From assembly GCA_018402455.1 (NCBI GenBank), contig JAGYIG010000001.1, forward strand, positions 84,164 through 148,163: a stretch of DNA of 64,000 bases. Direction: 5' to 3'. The position numbers and the translations under genes were made by a program. The notes under the pieces are model-generated. The model had not been told where the DNA came from. It searched no databases and saw only the letters and a list, made by a program, of their open reading frames with translations. The stretch comes from Opitutaceae bacterium (GTDB lineage: Bacteria > Verrucomicrobiota > Verrucomicrobiia > Opitutales > Opitutaceae). Positions 1-8,928 of this stretch are shown here, piece by piece. Numbering within the stretch: the stretch's first letter is position 1; every line of letters starts with the position of its first letter.

Positions 1-237
1 CAAATCGCTCGAGGCGTTGCCGATTCGCGCATCCCAGTCCTTGATCCCTTGGTGGGCGGTCCACAAATCGTAGGAGAACCAAGCGAGCGCCAGGCAGGCG
101 CTGGCCGCCAGCAGACCGGCGATGGCGTTGCCGATGAAGTTACGACCGATGACCGAGTCCTCCGGCAGGGCTTCCACCATCGTGAAATCCAACCGCCAAT
201 CACTGCGGGGTGAAATCAAGCTAGGACGCTGGGCCAT
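1..237 (-). CDS. PilN-like pilus/secretion assembly protein, N-terminal part (runs off the window)
   Basis: The reading frame starts with an ATG at 237 that overlaps the end of the upstream PilM-like gene and runs off the left edge, so only about 79 residues are visible. They comprise a short cytoplasmic segment and then one hydrophobic helix (about residues 33-53, around AIAGLLAASACLALAWFSY). This is the layout of PilN/GspL-type bitopic proteins that follow PilM in type IV pilus operons. A second in-frame ATG lies at 180. The PilN name rests on gene order and topology, not on a sequence motif; the rest of the protein would settle it. Confidence 0.55.
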   Translation of the reverse strand, partial: MAQRPSLISPRSDWRLDFTMVEALPEDSVIGRNFIGNAIAGLLAASACLALAWFSYDLWTAHQGIKDWDARIGNASSDL

Positions 238-1258
238 GGTCCGGTTCGGAGTTGAGGTTGGCCGCGAGAGCCAAGGTGGGAAACCAGCCCTCGCCGGCGC
301 CAGGCAGGGTGTCGTAGTCCAGCCCACGCTGCGAGGCCCAGTCGAGGAGATCAAGGGGGGGCACCACCAGATCCACGGCGTGCGCCAGTGCCCCCGGCAG
401 CCAGAGGCGTTGGGCCGGCAGGTTCAGTGGGAAGAGGGAGCCGACGACCCGCCCGGTCTGGTGCTCGTAGTAATCCAGCGTCAGACGAAGGTGGCTGGCG
501 TAGATACGCAATAATCGGGGCGCTCGCCGGGTAAACTCTTCGTCGGGTTGGTTCATCGCCTCCCTGACTGCCTCGATGCTGTCGAGCCCGAGTTCTTTTT
601 GGGCGCTCGCTTCGAGGGTTTCCAAGCCGAAGGGAATCGGGTCCTGAGGGTGAATGCCTTTTCGGTCGATAAAGTAGAGGGTGGTTTCCCGGGCACTGAA
701 TTCACAAACGGCCATCGCGGCATCGGCAAGTTCGCTCGAGAAATGGGCTTTGATCGCGCCCAGCGTGCTCAACGGGGTAAACTCCATCCGCCGCGGTCGC
801 ACCCCGACCTCCAGCAGTCGGTCCTGATGCAGCTGGACTTCATGCCGGGGCATGGCCACGATCAGGGCGGTGCAGGGTCCGGTGGTCTGGGCCAGCGAGG
901 ATCCGGTGGTCGCGTCGACGATCCCAATACTCCAGCCCTCTTCCGGGTGGCTGCGGGCCCGCCGATCGACCAGGGGAGCGATGGCCTCGAGTTTTGGCGG
1001 CGGCTCTCGAACCACCAAATCCTCCCGAATTAACATGCTGCCGGCAGGCTGGAACCCACAGTAGCCCGCAACCCAGCCTGGGCCATCCGGGGAGTTTTCC
1101 TCCACCCAGACCTTCAGGGCGTCATCATCATCAACCCCCAACTCGACCGCTGCTTTGATCTTGGTCAACTGCGGGCTGGAACGCTCCAACACCGCCGCCC
1201 GGATGAACTGGGAGGAGGTGTGTACGAGGATGGTGCTGCGGGGAGCGCGTTCGAACAT
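221..1258 (-). CDS. PilM-like type IV pilus / type II secretion assembly protein
   Basis: This 345-residue cytoplasmic protein has the weak actin-like fold pattern of PilM/GspL: an N-terminal strand pair (STILVHTSSQFIRAAVLE), a central segment on a nucleotide-binding-like scaffold, and a tail giving way to a downstream membrane protein. PilM normally anchors the PilN/PilO inner-membrane platform of the pilus machine. It is the fourth gene of a leftward operon whose first three genes are pseudopilins, which supports the role. Unlike most genes here it has a clear Shine-Dalgarno sequence, AAAGGAGC, just before the ATG. Its stop overlaps the start of the next gene. Family assignment is moderate because these proteins are divergent. 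Confidence 0.6.
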   Translation of the reverse strand: MFERAPRSTILVHTSSQFIRAAVLERSSPQLTKIKAAVELGVDDDDALKVWVEENSPDGPGWVAGYCGFQPAGSMLIREDLVVREPPPKLEAIAPLVDRRARSHPEEGWSIGIVDATTGSSLAQTTGPCTALIVAMPRHEVQLHQDRLLEVGVRPRRMEFTPLSTLGAIKAHFSSELADAAMAVCEFSARETTLYFIDRKGIHPQDPIPFGLETLEASAQKELGLDSIEAVREAMNQPDEEFTRRAPRLLRIYASHLRLTLDYYEHQTGRVVGSLFPLNLPAQRLWLPGALAHAVDLVVPPLDLLDWASQRGLDYDTLPGAGEGWFPTLALAANLNSEPDHGPAS

Positions 1259-1335
1259 GGTTTGCTCCTTTCGTTACTCACCCGGCGCCTTTTGGCGAGA
1301 TTCGTTGAGAATTATTCCGCCACCGGCGGATTCCC

Positions 1336-2748
1336 TCATTGCGCGGGGTCGAAGGCGTAGGCCTTTTCGATTCCGTCGAAATGCGCATCGCGCAGGGCGA
1401 CGTCGAAATGGAAATTGGTGTCGTCGTCGAAGATCACTTGGCGCGCCACGATCGCCCCGTAAATGGTGCGGGTGGTTCGATTGCCGTAGGCGTAAAAATC
1501 TGAATTGGGGGCAAACACCGCACCGTGGAGGGCTTCGTCTCCCCGGAAAATAATGCTGCGACGATCTGAATTGGTGCCGATGATCGCCACATTGGCCGGA
1601 ATCTCGGATAGGTTGATGATGCCGCGCCCGTCCAAATTGACGTTGCCGTCGACATGGATTTCCAAGGCCCCCGTCCGGCTAAGGATGATGGCGGCGTTGT
1701 CGCTCAAATTTATGTCGCCGGCCACGACCAAGCGGGTGGGGCCGTCGATGGTGATGCTTTCGTTGTTACCCAGATTGATGTCGCTGGCGTAGTAGAGCCG
1801 AGGCTCCGAGGAGTTACTGGAACCCAACGTGGAATTCGGCCCGCGGTAAAGAGAACCCACCCCCGAGGCCTCGCTGGTGTCCAGGTTGGGTTTATACGGC
1901 GCCGGGACGATGCGGGTCGGGTCCACTTTAATGCGTTGATCGGTTTCCGGTCCCTTCAAGACCGCTCGTCGGCCAAAGTAGGGGCTGCGATAAATACTCG
2001 CAGCATAGCCGGAAATCTGGGCGCGCGTGATGCTCACGTAGTTGCCGGCGAGTACCGCTTCGTAGCCTTGGTTGTCTGGGCCATAACTTCCCTGCCGGGA
2101 ATCGTAGCTGTCCACCACGCCGTTCCGACGAAGCCGGATGGTGCGGTCGGCCGCGATGGCGACTTGGAAGGGCGAGATGGGCGACATCGTCGCGGAGAGC
2201 GTGCGGGTCTCCACTGATCCGTCCTCCAACCGGGTCTGCTGGGAAAGGGTGAGGGTGCGCTGATCGGTGCCGTCGTCCAGCCCCGTCAAGGTGAGCTGAA
2301 TCGCATCCGGATCGATGGGGGTGGCGTCCGCCTCCGGCGCTGGAGCGGGGGCACGTAAGCCAAGCCGCCGGAAGAGATTGGCGAAGGCGTCGGGAATGTT
2401 CTGCTTGGGCGCGGGCGCTTTGGTGATGACAACTGTTTCCGTGAAATTGATCGGCAGCGAGCCGGCGAGCAGCGCGAGGTCGGTTCCGGTCACCGTTTTC
2501 GAGGCGGTGCCGCCGTCACGCGTCCAACCGGTCAGATCGGAGCTGGAGACGCGATAGAGGGTTTCCTCCAACATATTTTCACCCTTGAGCAACTTGCTGG
2601 CGGCAGTGACCCTTTCGTCGACCCGCGCCAAGGTGCTGTAACTGATCGCCACATAGCTGGCCATCGAAATGGCCAGAACCGACGCGAAGGACAATGCGGC
2701 CAGCAGGGTCGCTCCTCGTTCGGAATGGATGCGGTTGATCGGGTTCAT
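1336..2748 (-). CDS. PilX-like minor pilin with large C-terminal beta-rich domain (DUF7305-like)
   Basis: This 470-residue protein begins with a pilin-like hydrophobic helix after a GATLL motif (RGATLLAALSFASVLAI, about residues 12-28), the class III-like N-terminus of PilX minor pilins. The second half carries repeated short beta segments rich in Asn/Gly (for example SITIDGPTRLVVAGDINLSD and the HGAVFAPNSDFYAYGN region), as in the DUF7305 domain often attached to PilX-type proteins. It sits directly after PilV- and PilW-like pseudopilins and before PilM/PilN-like genes, so it is probably a tip or minor subunit of the same pseudopilus. It is much larger than typical PilX (about 150-200 residues). 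Confidence 0.65.
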   Translation of the reverse strand: MNPINRIHSERGATLLAALSFASVLAISMASYVAISYSTLARVDERVTAASKLLKGENMLEETLYRVSSSDLTGWTRDGGTASKTVTGTDLALLAGSLPINFTETVVITKAPAPKQNIPDAFANLFRRLGLRAPAPAPEADATPIDPDAIQLTLTGLDDGTDQRTLTLSQQTRLEDGSVETRTLSATMSPISPFQVAIAADRTIRLRRNGVVDSYDSRQGSYGPDNQGYEAVLAGNYVSITRAQISGYAASIYRSPYFGRRAVLKGPETDQRIKVDPTRIVPAPYKPNLDTSEASGVGSLYRGPNSTLGSSNSSEPRLYYASDINLGNNESITIDGPTRLVVAGDINLSDNAAIILSRTGALEIHVDGNVNLDGRGIINLSEIPANVAIIGTNSDRRSIIFRGDEALHGAVFAPNSDFYAYGNRTTRTIYGAIVARQVIFDDDTNFHFDVALRDAHFDGIEKAYAFDPAQ

Positions 2749-2758
2749 GTCTCGGAAA

Positions 2759-3286
2759 TCATAGGCCGGTCCCGGCCACGATCATGGCAGGCGAAACCAG
2801 CTGGTGGGTGACGTAGGTGCCCGAATCGTAGACGCCACTCACGGTGGTGGCATCGAACTCGATCTTTTTGACGGAACTCGCGGTCGTCGTGGCGTTGCCG
2901 TTCGCGTCGGTGTAAGTGAAAGAGCAGGCGGTCGCCTTGCGCAGGAGCACGAAGGTCTGATTGGAATCAGCCCGGGTAACCTCATCGGCGTTGGCATCGT
3001 AGGCGTAGGTGACCGTGTCAGTTCCGGCACCGGTGTTGACCGTCAAAGTCAGGCTGGTCGCACTTACGGCGATCACCGCGGCCGCATTGGCCACGTCTTT
3101 CTGCACGGTCGCCGAGGCGATGGCAGCGCGGCTTTGCAGGTCGCTGTTGTTGGCGATGCGGACCATGTTTCGCCCGAGAAAGGTGAATGCCGAAATGACC
3201 CCGAGGGTGATGACCGCAGCAAGCGAGGCTCCGATCAGGAGCTCAACAAGGGTGAAACCCCGGGAGGACTGTGACTTAGTAACCAT
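2759..3286 (-). CDS. PilW-like pseudopilin with prepilin N-terminal methylation motif
   Basis: The protein has the class-type prepilin cleavage signal RGFTLVELLIGASLAAV close to its N-terminus, with cleavage expected after the Gly and methylation of the new N-terminal Phe. The start at 3286 is chosen because it overlaps the stop of the preceding PilV-like gene (TATGGTTACTAA), giving a seven-residue-plus leader; a longer frame begins at 3322. The remaining ~150 residues are a soluble beta-rich headpiece with many Thr/Ala/Val residues, typical of PilW/PilJ minor pilins. It is the second gene of the leftward pilus operon. Confidence 0.75.
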   Translation of the reverse strand: MVTKSQSSRGFTLVELLIGASLAAVITLGVISAFTFLGRNMVRIANNSDLQSRAAIASATVQKDVANAAAVIAVSATSLTLTVNTGAGTDTVTYAYDANADEVTRADSNQTFVLLRKATACSFTYTDANGNATTTASSVKKIEFDATTVSGVYDSGTYVTHQLVSPAMIVAGTGL

Positions 3287-3710
3287 AGGTCGCGCTGAGA
3301 CCGTTTTTGGCGAATAGAGCATCCTCGCTCTCGGTGTAATTGCGCCCGGTGATCCCCGTCCACGAGACGGCGAAAGTGGCCCGGTAGAGATTGGTGTCTT
3401 CCTCCACCACCGTCCGATGAATGCTCATGCCGTTGGCCACGGACGAGAACCGGGTCGGCACACTGAGGGTGCGGCTGGCGGGTAGCGTGGCAACGCGGTC
3501 CCACCCTTCGAGCCGGAGCTCGTTCACGTGGTGCGTGATGAGGTTGCTGGCGGTGACCATCCGGTTCGAGCTGTCCAGCATCTGCGCTCCCGAGGTGACG
3601 GCGCTTAACATCCCAGCGATCACAAACAGCATCACGGTGGCGGACAAAGCCACCTCGACGAGGGTAAACCCGGCCTCTTTTTTGCGTGGGGGGTGATTCG
3701 AGTGATTCAT
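3276..3710 (-). CDS. PilV-like pseudopilin, first gene of the pilus operon
   Basis: A prepilin N-terminal motif, KKEAGFTLVEVALSATVML, follows a positively charged leader; the Glu at position +5 after the cleavage site is present. The preferred start is ATG 3710 (leader MNHSNHPPRKKEAG); an alternative in-frame ATG lies at 3740. About 145 residues fits PilV/GspI-type minor pilins. Its stop overlaps the start of the PilW-like gene, so the two are translationally coupled. No gene precedes it on this strand for about 500 bases, so the operon promoter should lie in 3711-4000. Confidence 0.72.
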   Translation of the reverse strand: MNHSNHPPRKKEAGFTLVEVALSATVMLFVIAGMLSAVTSGAQMLDSSNRMVTASNLITHHVNELRLEGWDRVATLPASRTLSVPTRFSSVANGMSIHRTVVEEDTNLYRATFAVSWTGITGRNYTESEDALFAKNGLSATYGY

Positions 3711-3740
3711 CGCTTTTCGGAGCTGTGTGGAGAATTTCAA

Positions 3741-4241
3741 ATTTCGGGGCTTTCGACAAACTGTGAGAATACTTATCCCCCAAGATCTTTAAGTTCATAA
3801 AGCGGCCGGCTGATCCCGTCGCCGCCCGCTCAGCGCCTCCTTGGCATCGAAAATTGACCCAAACCCTCACGCGGCCCGCTGGCGTTGGCCCACATCAGAT
3901 TCGAGACATGCAAAATAAATTTCGCATAACATTGATAAACAAACATTAAAAATTTCTAAAGCGGGAGCGTTTTGAGTCGATAACACTTTCGCAACCGGAT
4001 GTCGAAAATGCGCTCACTCCTCTCCGTTGAACGCCCCATCCCCGCGCACTATGGCGGGAGACAGGGGAAATTTTTTTTTGAAAACGAGGTGTATACCCCC
4101 CCTCACTGCGGTAACTACGTAGCCGAAATCGACGATTTTTACATTTATCGGCGCACCCCAAATCTACCTGGTTCGACCTGTTTTCGTCGCTTGATCGGTA
4201 AAGGTTTGGCGGTGGGGCCTGATGGGGGTTAGGCTGCCGTT
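3741..4241. other. Intergenic region between the divergent pilus operon and flavin reductase gene
   Basis: About 500 bases without a convincing gene. It is clearly richer in A and T than its surroundings (for example around 3908-3965 and a run of nine T at 4071-4079), as expected for divergent promoters. No motif strong enough to assign was found. Confidence 0.5.
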
Positions 4242-4844
4242 ATGCAGGTTGATTTTACGCAATTATCTCCCCGAGCCGCCTACCAGTGGATGATCTCCAT
4301 GATTGTGCCGCGGCCGATCGCGTGGGTTTCGTCCACCAGTCCATCCGGCGTCGTTAATCTCGCGCCCTTCTCCTTCTTCAATGGTGTGACATCCCGCCCG
4401 CCGACGCTGATGTTTGTGCCGGTGACCAAGAACGACGGCACGCCGAAGGACACGCTGCGAAACATCGAGGCCACCGAGGAATTTGTGGTGAACCTCGTTG
4501 CCGCGAAGCAGGCCGAATCGATGAATGCGACCGCGGCCGCCCTCCCGCCGGACGAAAGTGAGATGGACCGGTTTGCCATCGCGGGCGTGCCCTCCGAGCA
4601 GGTGAAACCTCCCCGGGTGGCCGGTGCCCCGGTTGCCTTCGAGTGTCGGCTCGAAAAAATCATCCGGATCGGCGATGCCCCCGGCGTGGCCAACCTGGTG
4701 CTTGGTCGAATTCTTTGTGCCCATGTGCTCGACGAGGTGCTGACCGATGCGGGCGTGATTGATCCGGCCAAGCTGGACCTGATCGGCCGGATGGGCGGCG
4801 ACGATTATTGCACCACCCGCGACCAGTTTACCCTCTCCCGGTAG
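4242..4844 (+). CDS. Flavin reductase-like FMN-binding protein
   Basis: A 200-residue protein of the flavin reductase-like domain family (DIM6/NTAB, FMN-binding split barrel). Diagnostic features are the N-terminal MVPRPIAWVSS segment followed by NLAPFSFFNGVTSRPPTLMF, which form the flavin-binding strand and loop, and the later ANLVLGRILCAHV strand. Such proteins bind FMN and reduce it with NAD(P)H or act on unknown substrates. The length is normal and the reading frame is whole. It is a single gene with no obvious operon partner; the physiological substrate cannot be told from sequence. Confidence 0.85.
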   Translation: MQVDFTQLSPRAAYQWMISMIVPRPIAWVSSTSPSGVVNLAPFSFFNGVTSRPPTLMFVPVTKNDGTPKDTLRNIEATEEFVVNLVAAKQAESMNATAAALPPDESEMDRFAIAGVPSEQVKPPRVAGAPVAFECRLEKIIRIGDAPGVANLVLGRILCAHVLDEVLTDAGVIDPAKLDLIGRMGGDDYCTTRDQFTLSR

Positions 4845-4903
4845 AGACCCCGAAGGAGAGGGGAGGCATTTGTTTCACAACGCCCTTTTCAACCGGTGGT
4901 TAA

Positions 4904-6100
4904 GTGCCACCTTTTAGGACTGTGCCAACCCCTCCGCGCTTCCCGAACGATTTCGAATCCACCTCCGTCCGTGGAGGGCCTCGCGGCGTGACGCTGGCCC
5001 AAAGCCACGCGGGCCAGTGGTGGTGGTGGTCTCCCCGGACCGCATCCGCCCACGTGGTTGCGGGAGTTCAGGGCGTCGACGCGACCGTCGGCGCGGAGCC
5101 CGCGGACCGGCAGGTGCAACGGTGGGGCTTCAACCTCCTGATGCCACCCACCGCTCCCGCCTTTCTCCGCAAAGGTGGGGACCATTGCCTTGATCTGGCG
5201 CTAAGTCTTAACGGGCCCAACCTGGTGAGGGAGGAGGGCGTTGCGCTACCCGATGTGTTTGATTCGAGTTGGGCCGAAGCGGTGGAGCAGCGCATCAATG
5301 GGATCGAACCGGTGGCGGGATTGGTGGGCTGGTCGGGCGATGGGGCGTGGCGCTGGGGAGGCTGGGCCGCGCCCGGCGAAGCCTTGCCCCGGCCGGGTCT
5401 GCTGCAGGTCTGCCTCAGTTTGGACCCGGCTTTTCGAGCTTACCACTCGGCGTGGGACTTTGTCCTGGCCCGCCATGGGGGAAAGCTGGCCGAAGTCGCC
5501 GCAACTTGGGGCGTCGAACTGGCGGGGCGGGGCGCTGCCCGGCAAATGACCCGGGAAGAGCGGATCATCGACAGCCCCGGATACCGCCGCGACCTCGACG
5601 ATTTCATCAAGGAATACGCCCTGCGTTACCTGTCCGTGATCCGCCGCGCGGCTCGCCAGATTAATCCGGATTGCCTCGTGCTCAGTCCGTTGTTGACCGG
5701 AGCGACGCCGCCGCTGGTGCGGGAGATGGCGGCCAGTCAGTGCGATTTGCTGCAAGTGGACGGCCTGGGCTTGGTCACCGCCGATGCCCCGCAACTGTGG
5801 CTCGTGCCGGAATGGGTGGGCTCGAACGGGGGCGTCGATCTGGCTTCCGGGGAGGGGGAGTATGAACGTCGCATCCGCGAGGGCCGGGCCTCGATCGGGG
5901 CCGGGCTGCGCGATCCGCGGGTCATCGGCTACGTCTGGACTCGATTCCGACGGGGCGACCTCGTGGTGGACTCCCCCTTCGATGTCGGTTTGGTCGATGA
6001 AAACGGCCGACGCAACGATGCCCTGGTCGAGCCGCTGCGGTCGCTCAATGCCGTCGCCGATCAATTGCGCGCCGCCGCGGCCCCCGCGCCCGAGGCTTAG
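4904..6100 (+). CDS. Putative agarase-like glycoside hydrolase family protein
   Basis: The frame opens with GTG (4904; another GTG at 4922) and gives about 398 residues. The pattern RWGFNLLMPP, then LPDVFDSSWAEAVEQRI, then GLVGWSGDGAWRWG resembles the barrel strands of agarase-like (GH50/GH86-type) proteins, in which equivalent segments read 'RFGFN', 'PDVFDP', and 'GYFLDNE'. Here the segment that usually carries the catalytic acid is degenerate (SGDGAWRW). No signal peptide is visible, so it may be cytoplasmic or inactive. It precedes apt closely but with no evident functional link. Assignment is by remembered family patterns only. Confidence 0.4.
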   Translation: MPPFRTVPTPPRFPNDFESTSVRGGPRGVTLAQSHAGQWWWWSPRTASAHVVAGVQGVDATVGAEPADRQVQRWGFNLLMPPTAPAFLRKGGDHCLDLALSLNGPNLVREEGVALPDVFDSSWAEAVEQRINGIEPVAGLVGWSGDGAWRWGGWAAPGEALPRPGLLQVCLSLDPAFRAYHSAWDFVLARHGGKLAEVAATWGVELAGRGAARQMTREERIIDSPGYRRDLDDFIKEYALRYLSVIRRAARQINPDCLVLSPLLTGATPPLVREMAASQCDLLQVDGLGLVTADAPQLWLVPEWVGSNGGVDLASGEGEYERRIREGRASIGAGLRDPRVIGYVWTRFRRGDLVVDSPFDVGLVDENGRRNDALVEPLRSLNAVADQLRAAAAPAPEA

Positions 6101-6160
6101 CCCTTGCTCCCGCTCCGCGGGCCGTCGCATCTTCGAGCGCCCCTCCCACTGCTTCTCGCC

Positions 6161-6712
6161 ATGGAAACCGACGCCCTCTCCTCCTACCTCAAAAAACGTA
6201 TCCGCACGGTAAAGCACTGGCCGATCGACGGGGTGAATTTCCGCGATGTCACCACGCTGTTTAACGACCCCGAAGCCTTTCGGGTCATGATTGAAGCCTT
6301 TGCCATGGATTGCACCCAGCTCGAGGTGGACGTCATTGCGGCGATCGATGCCCGGGGGTTCATCATTGGCGGAGCCCTGTCCTACCAACTGCACAAGCCC
6401 TTCGCCCTCGTGCGCAAAAAAGGCAAGCTGCCCTATCAAACCGTCGAGGAGAGCTACACTTTGGAGTATGGCTCGGCGACGATTGAGATCAACGCCGACG
6501 CCTGCGAAAAAGGCCAGCGCGTGCTGCTGGTGGACGACCTGATCGCGACCGGAGGCACCTTGATCGCGGCGGCCAAGCTCTTTCGCAAAATCGGGGCCGA
6601 AGTGGTCGGAGTCGCGGCCATCATCGATCTGCCGGAATTGGGCGGGTCGGAAAAACTCCGCGGTGCGGGGCTGCCCGTGCACACGTTGTGCGCCTTCAAC
6701 GAGGAGGAATAG
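6161..6712 (+). CDS. apt: Adenine phosphoribosyltransferase
   Basis: A 183-residue type I phosphoribosyltransferase that converts adenine and PRPP to AMP in purine salvage. The PRPP-binding motif VLLVDDLIATGGTL is at about residues 121-134, preceded by IDARGFIIGGAL (flexible-loop strand) and RKKGKLP, both specific to APRT. The start ATG at 6161 gives the usual family length; a longer in-frame start at 6104 would add a non-conserved leader. It lies 9 bases upstream of a hydroxyacid dehydrogenase and probably shares its transcript. Confidence 0.95.
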   Translation: METDALSSYLKKRIRTVKHWPIDGVNFRDVTTLFNDPEAFRVMIEAFAMDCTQLEVDVIAAIDARGFIIGGALSYQLHKPFALVRKKGKLPYQTVEESYTLEYGSATIEINADACEKGQRVLLVDDLIATGGTLIAAAKLFRKIGAEVVGVAAIIDLPELGGSEKLRGAGLPVHTLCAFNEEE

Positions 6713-6720
6713 GTCCGACC

Positions 6721-7710
6721 ATGGCGAAACCGCGGCTAAAAATCTGGTGCAACGCGGAGCTGGATGCACCCGCCCTGGCGCGGCTGCGCGAGGCCACCGT
6801 CTCCCATCGGCTGGTGGTGGCCCCCCAACGGTCCGCGAATGCATGGGAGGAGGGTGCGCCCTCCGCGGAGCTGGCGAGGGCGGACGTCGCGTTCGGGCAA
6901 CCCCATCGCCTGACGTGTCAGGCGTCGACGCACCTGCGTTGGTTGGCGCTCAACTCCGGCGGCTACACGAACTATGACGAGCCGGAGTTCAGGGAAGGGC
7001 TGCGGGCCCGGGGGACCGTGTTCACCAGCATGTCCTCGGTCTTCGCCGATCCGTGTGCCCAGCATGTGTTGGGCATGATGCTGGCCTTGAACCGGCGGCT
7101 GCCGGACTCCTGGGCCGAACAACAAAAACCCTTGCCTGGCTGGCCTTACCTCGAGCGACGCGGACAGTCCCAGCTCCTCACCGGGCAGACGGTCCTGATG
7201 CTCAGTTTCGGCACCATCGCCCGCCGCTTGGTGGAACTGCTGCGCCCGTTCGACATGAAAATCTATGCACTCCGCCGACGGGCCTACAGTGAAACGGGGG
7301 TTCATGTGATCGCCGAGGAAAGACTCAGCGCCGTCCTGCCCGAGGTGGATCACCTCGTGAATATCCTGCCCCAAAATCCTTCGACCGACTCTTACGTGAA
7401 CGCGCGGCGGCTGGCGTTGCTCAAACGCGGAGCCCACTTCTACAACATCGGCCGGGGCACGACCGTTGATCAAAACGCCCTGATGGAGGCCTTGGGAACC
7501 GGGCGGGTGGGCGCGGCGTATCTGGACGTCACCGATCCGGAGCCGCTGCCCCCCGAGCATCCGCTATGGCGCACGCCGCATTGCCACATCACCCCCCACA
7601 GCGCCGGCGGTCGCCCGCGGCAACCCGCGGCCGTGGTGGACCATTTTCTGGCCAACCTCACCCGATTTGAGACCGGGGACCTGGCGGGTATGCTCGACCG
7701 GGTGGACTGA
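6721..7710 (+). CDS. D-isomer-specific 2-hydroxyacid dehydrogenase family protein
   Basis: A 329-residue NAD(P)-dependent oxidoreductase. The Rossmann-type nucleotide-binding segment is VLMLSFGTIARRLVELL (variant of GxGxxG). Catalytic residues can be placed: Arg in YNIGRGTTVDQNAL, Glu in VTDPEPLPPEHPLW and His in ITPHSAGG. The substrate is unknown; the family covers phosphoglycerate, glyoxylate and other 2-keto acids. The start at 6721 follows apt by 9 bases, so the two are likely co-transcribed; an upstream in-frame ATG at 6688 lies inside apt. Confidence 0.88.
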   Translation: MAKPRLKIWCNAELDAPALARLREATVSHRLVVAPQRSANAWEEGAPSAELARADVAFGQPHRLTCQASTHLRWLALNSGGYTNYDEPEFREGLRARGTVFTSMSSVFADPCAQHVLGMMLALNRRLPDSWAEQQKPLPGWPYLERRGQSQLLTGQTVLMLSFGTIARRLVELLRPFDMKIYALRRRAYSETGVHVIAEERLSAVLPEVDHLVNILPQNPSTDSYVNARRLALLKRGAHFYNIGRGTTVDQNALMEALGTGRVGAAYLDVTDPEPLPPEHPLWRTPHCHITPHSAGGRPRQPAAVVDHFLANLTRFETGDLAGMLDRVD

Positions 7711-7753
7711 GGGCGGCGGCGGAGGGCCGCCTCCGGGGACCGTGGGACCGGCC

Positions 7754-8836
7754 TTAGGTATCGTCGGGGTGGATACGTCGACCGCCGCGCGGGGGTTCGT
7801 TGACCCGTCGCCGCCAGCCGGGTTGGTTGGCGACGGTCCGGTTGGATTTGCGGGCGGCCGGGGGGAGCGCGTAGGCCCCGCGGAGCTTTTGGTAGTGAGC
7901 GTAGCGCACGGCGTCCAACGTTCCGTCGTCGAGTGCCCGTCGCACCGCGCAACCCGGTTCATTGGTATGCCGGCAGTTGGCGAAACGGCAGCGGAGGGTC
8001 AGCGCGACGATGTCGGCGAACGTTTCACTCACCCCGTCTTCAACCGCCCAGAGTTGGAGCTCCCGCAAGCCGGGCGTATCGATCAACATCGCCCCGCCGA
8101 TGGTGGGCACCAACTCGCGCCGGGTGGTCGTGTGGCGACCCTTGCTGTCCTTGACCCGGACCTCGCCGATGGGCAGATCGGCCTCCGCGGTCAAGGCGTT
8201 GATGAGCGAGGACTTGCCGACGCCGGATGATCCGACCAAAGCCAGCGTGGTGCCCGGCCGGGCCAGCGCCCGCAGGGGCGCCAGCCCCTGCTGGTTCACC
8301 GTGCTGGTGAGCAGCACGGTGACGCCCGGCACCAGTTGCTCGAGCGCTGTTTTGATGCCGATCGCGTCGGCGACGACATCGGCCTTGTTGAGCACGATGA
8401 TCGGCTGGGCTTTGCTCTCCCGGGCCGCTACCAAAAAGCGTTGGATGCGAGCCGGGTTGTAGTTGCGATCCAGACCGCTCACCAAGAGCACGTAATCGAC
8501 GTTGGCCGCCACCACCTGTTCGATCTGCTCCTCGCCGGCGGCCCGCCGGGAGAACTTGGTGCGGCGTGGGAGCACCGCGTGAATATCGACTCTTTGGCCA
8601 TCCTCCCGGTGCTGGATCGCCACCCAGTCGCCCACCGCCGGAAAGGAGCTCGTCTGGGCGTGACGGTGGAAAAAACCGCCGCGACACTCCCCCAACCACT
8701 CACGATCCTCATCCTGCACTGCGTAGAACTTTCGGCGCAGTTCACAGACCACCCGGGCGGGGACAAAACCCTGCGCCGCATAGGGGGCGAAGGCGGCGGC
8801 CCAGTCGGGGTTCCATCCAAAGGTTTCGAGCACCAT
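7754..8836 (-). CDS. rsgA: Ribosome small subunit-dependent GTPase A
   Basis: A 360-residue circularly permuted GTPase that assists late maturation of the 30S subunit. G motifs occur in permuted order: NKAD (residues 150-153), the P-loop GSSGVGKS (202-209), the RHTTT switch segment (234-238) and DTPG (253-256). The C-terminal zinc knuckle is complete: Cys283, Cys288, His290 and Cys296. An N-terminal OB-fold region precedes. It is slightly longer than the E. coli protein. It is a single gene, convergent with the upstream dehydrogenase and divergent from the TonB gene. Confidence 0.96.
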   Translation of the reverse strand: MVLETFGWNPDWAAAFAPYAAQGFVPARVVCELRRKFYAVQDEDREWLGECRGGFFHRHAQTSSFPAVGDWVAIQHREDGQRVDIHAVLPRRTKFSRRAAGEEQIEQVVAANVDYVLLVSGLDRNYNPARIQRFLVAARESKAQPIIVLNKADVVADAIGIKTALEQLVPGVTVLLTSTVNQQGLAPLRALARPGTTLALVGSSGVGKSSLINALTAEADLPIGEVRVKDSKGRHTTTRRELVPTIGGAMLIDTPGLRELQLWAVEDGVSETFADIVALTLRCRFANCRHTNEPGCAVRRALDDGTLDAVRYAHYQKLRGAYALPPAARKSNRTVANQPGWRRRVNEPPRGGRRIHPDDT

Positions 8837-8928
8837 GATTGGCCTGAAAATCGAGGGTCAATCCCTGCGTGGCAACGGACAAACCATGCGCGGACGATTT
8901 CCGTCACAAGGTCCATACTGCCGCCACT

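Noticed and set aside
4831..4862. 8-bp inverted repeat CCCTCTCC/GGAGAGGG around the flavin reductase stop
   Set aside because: Loop of 16 nt, no T tract; too weak to call a terminator.
5246..6844. Long minus-strand open frame (532 codons) across the agarase-like gene and apt
   Set aside because: It is antisense to well-supported genes; its translation is Gly/Arg/Pro-rich without any domain. High GC keeps such shadow frames open.
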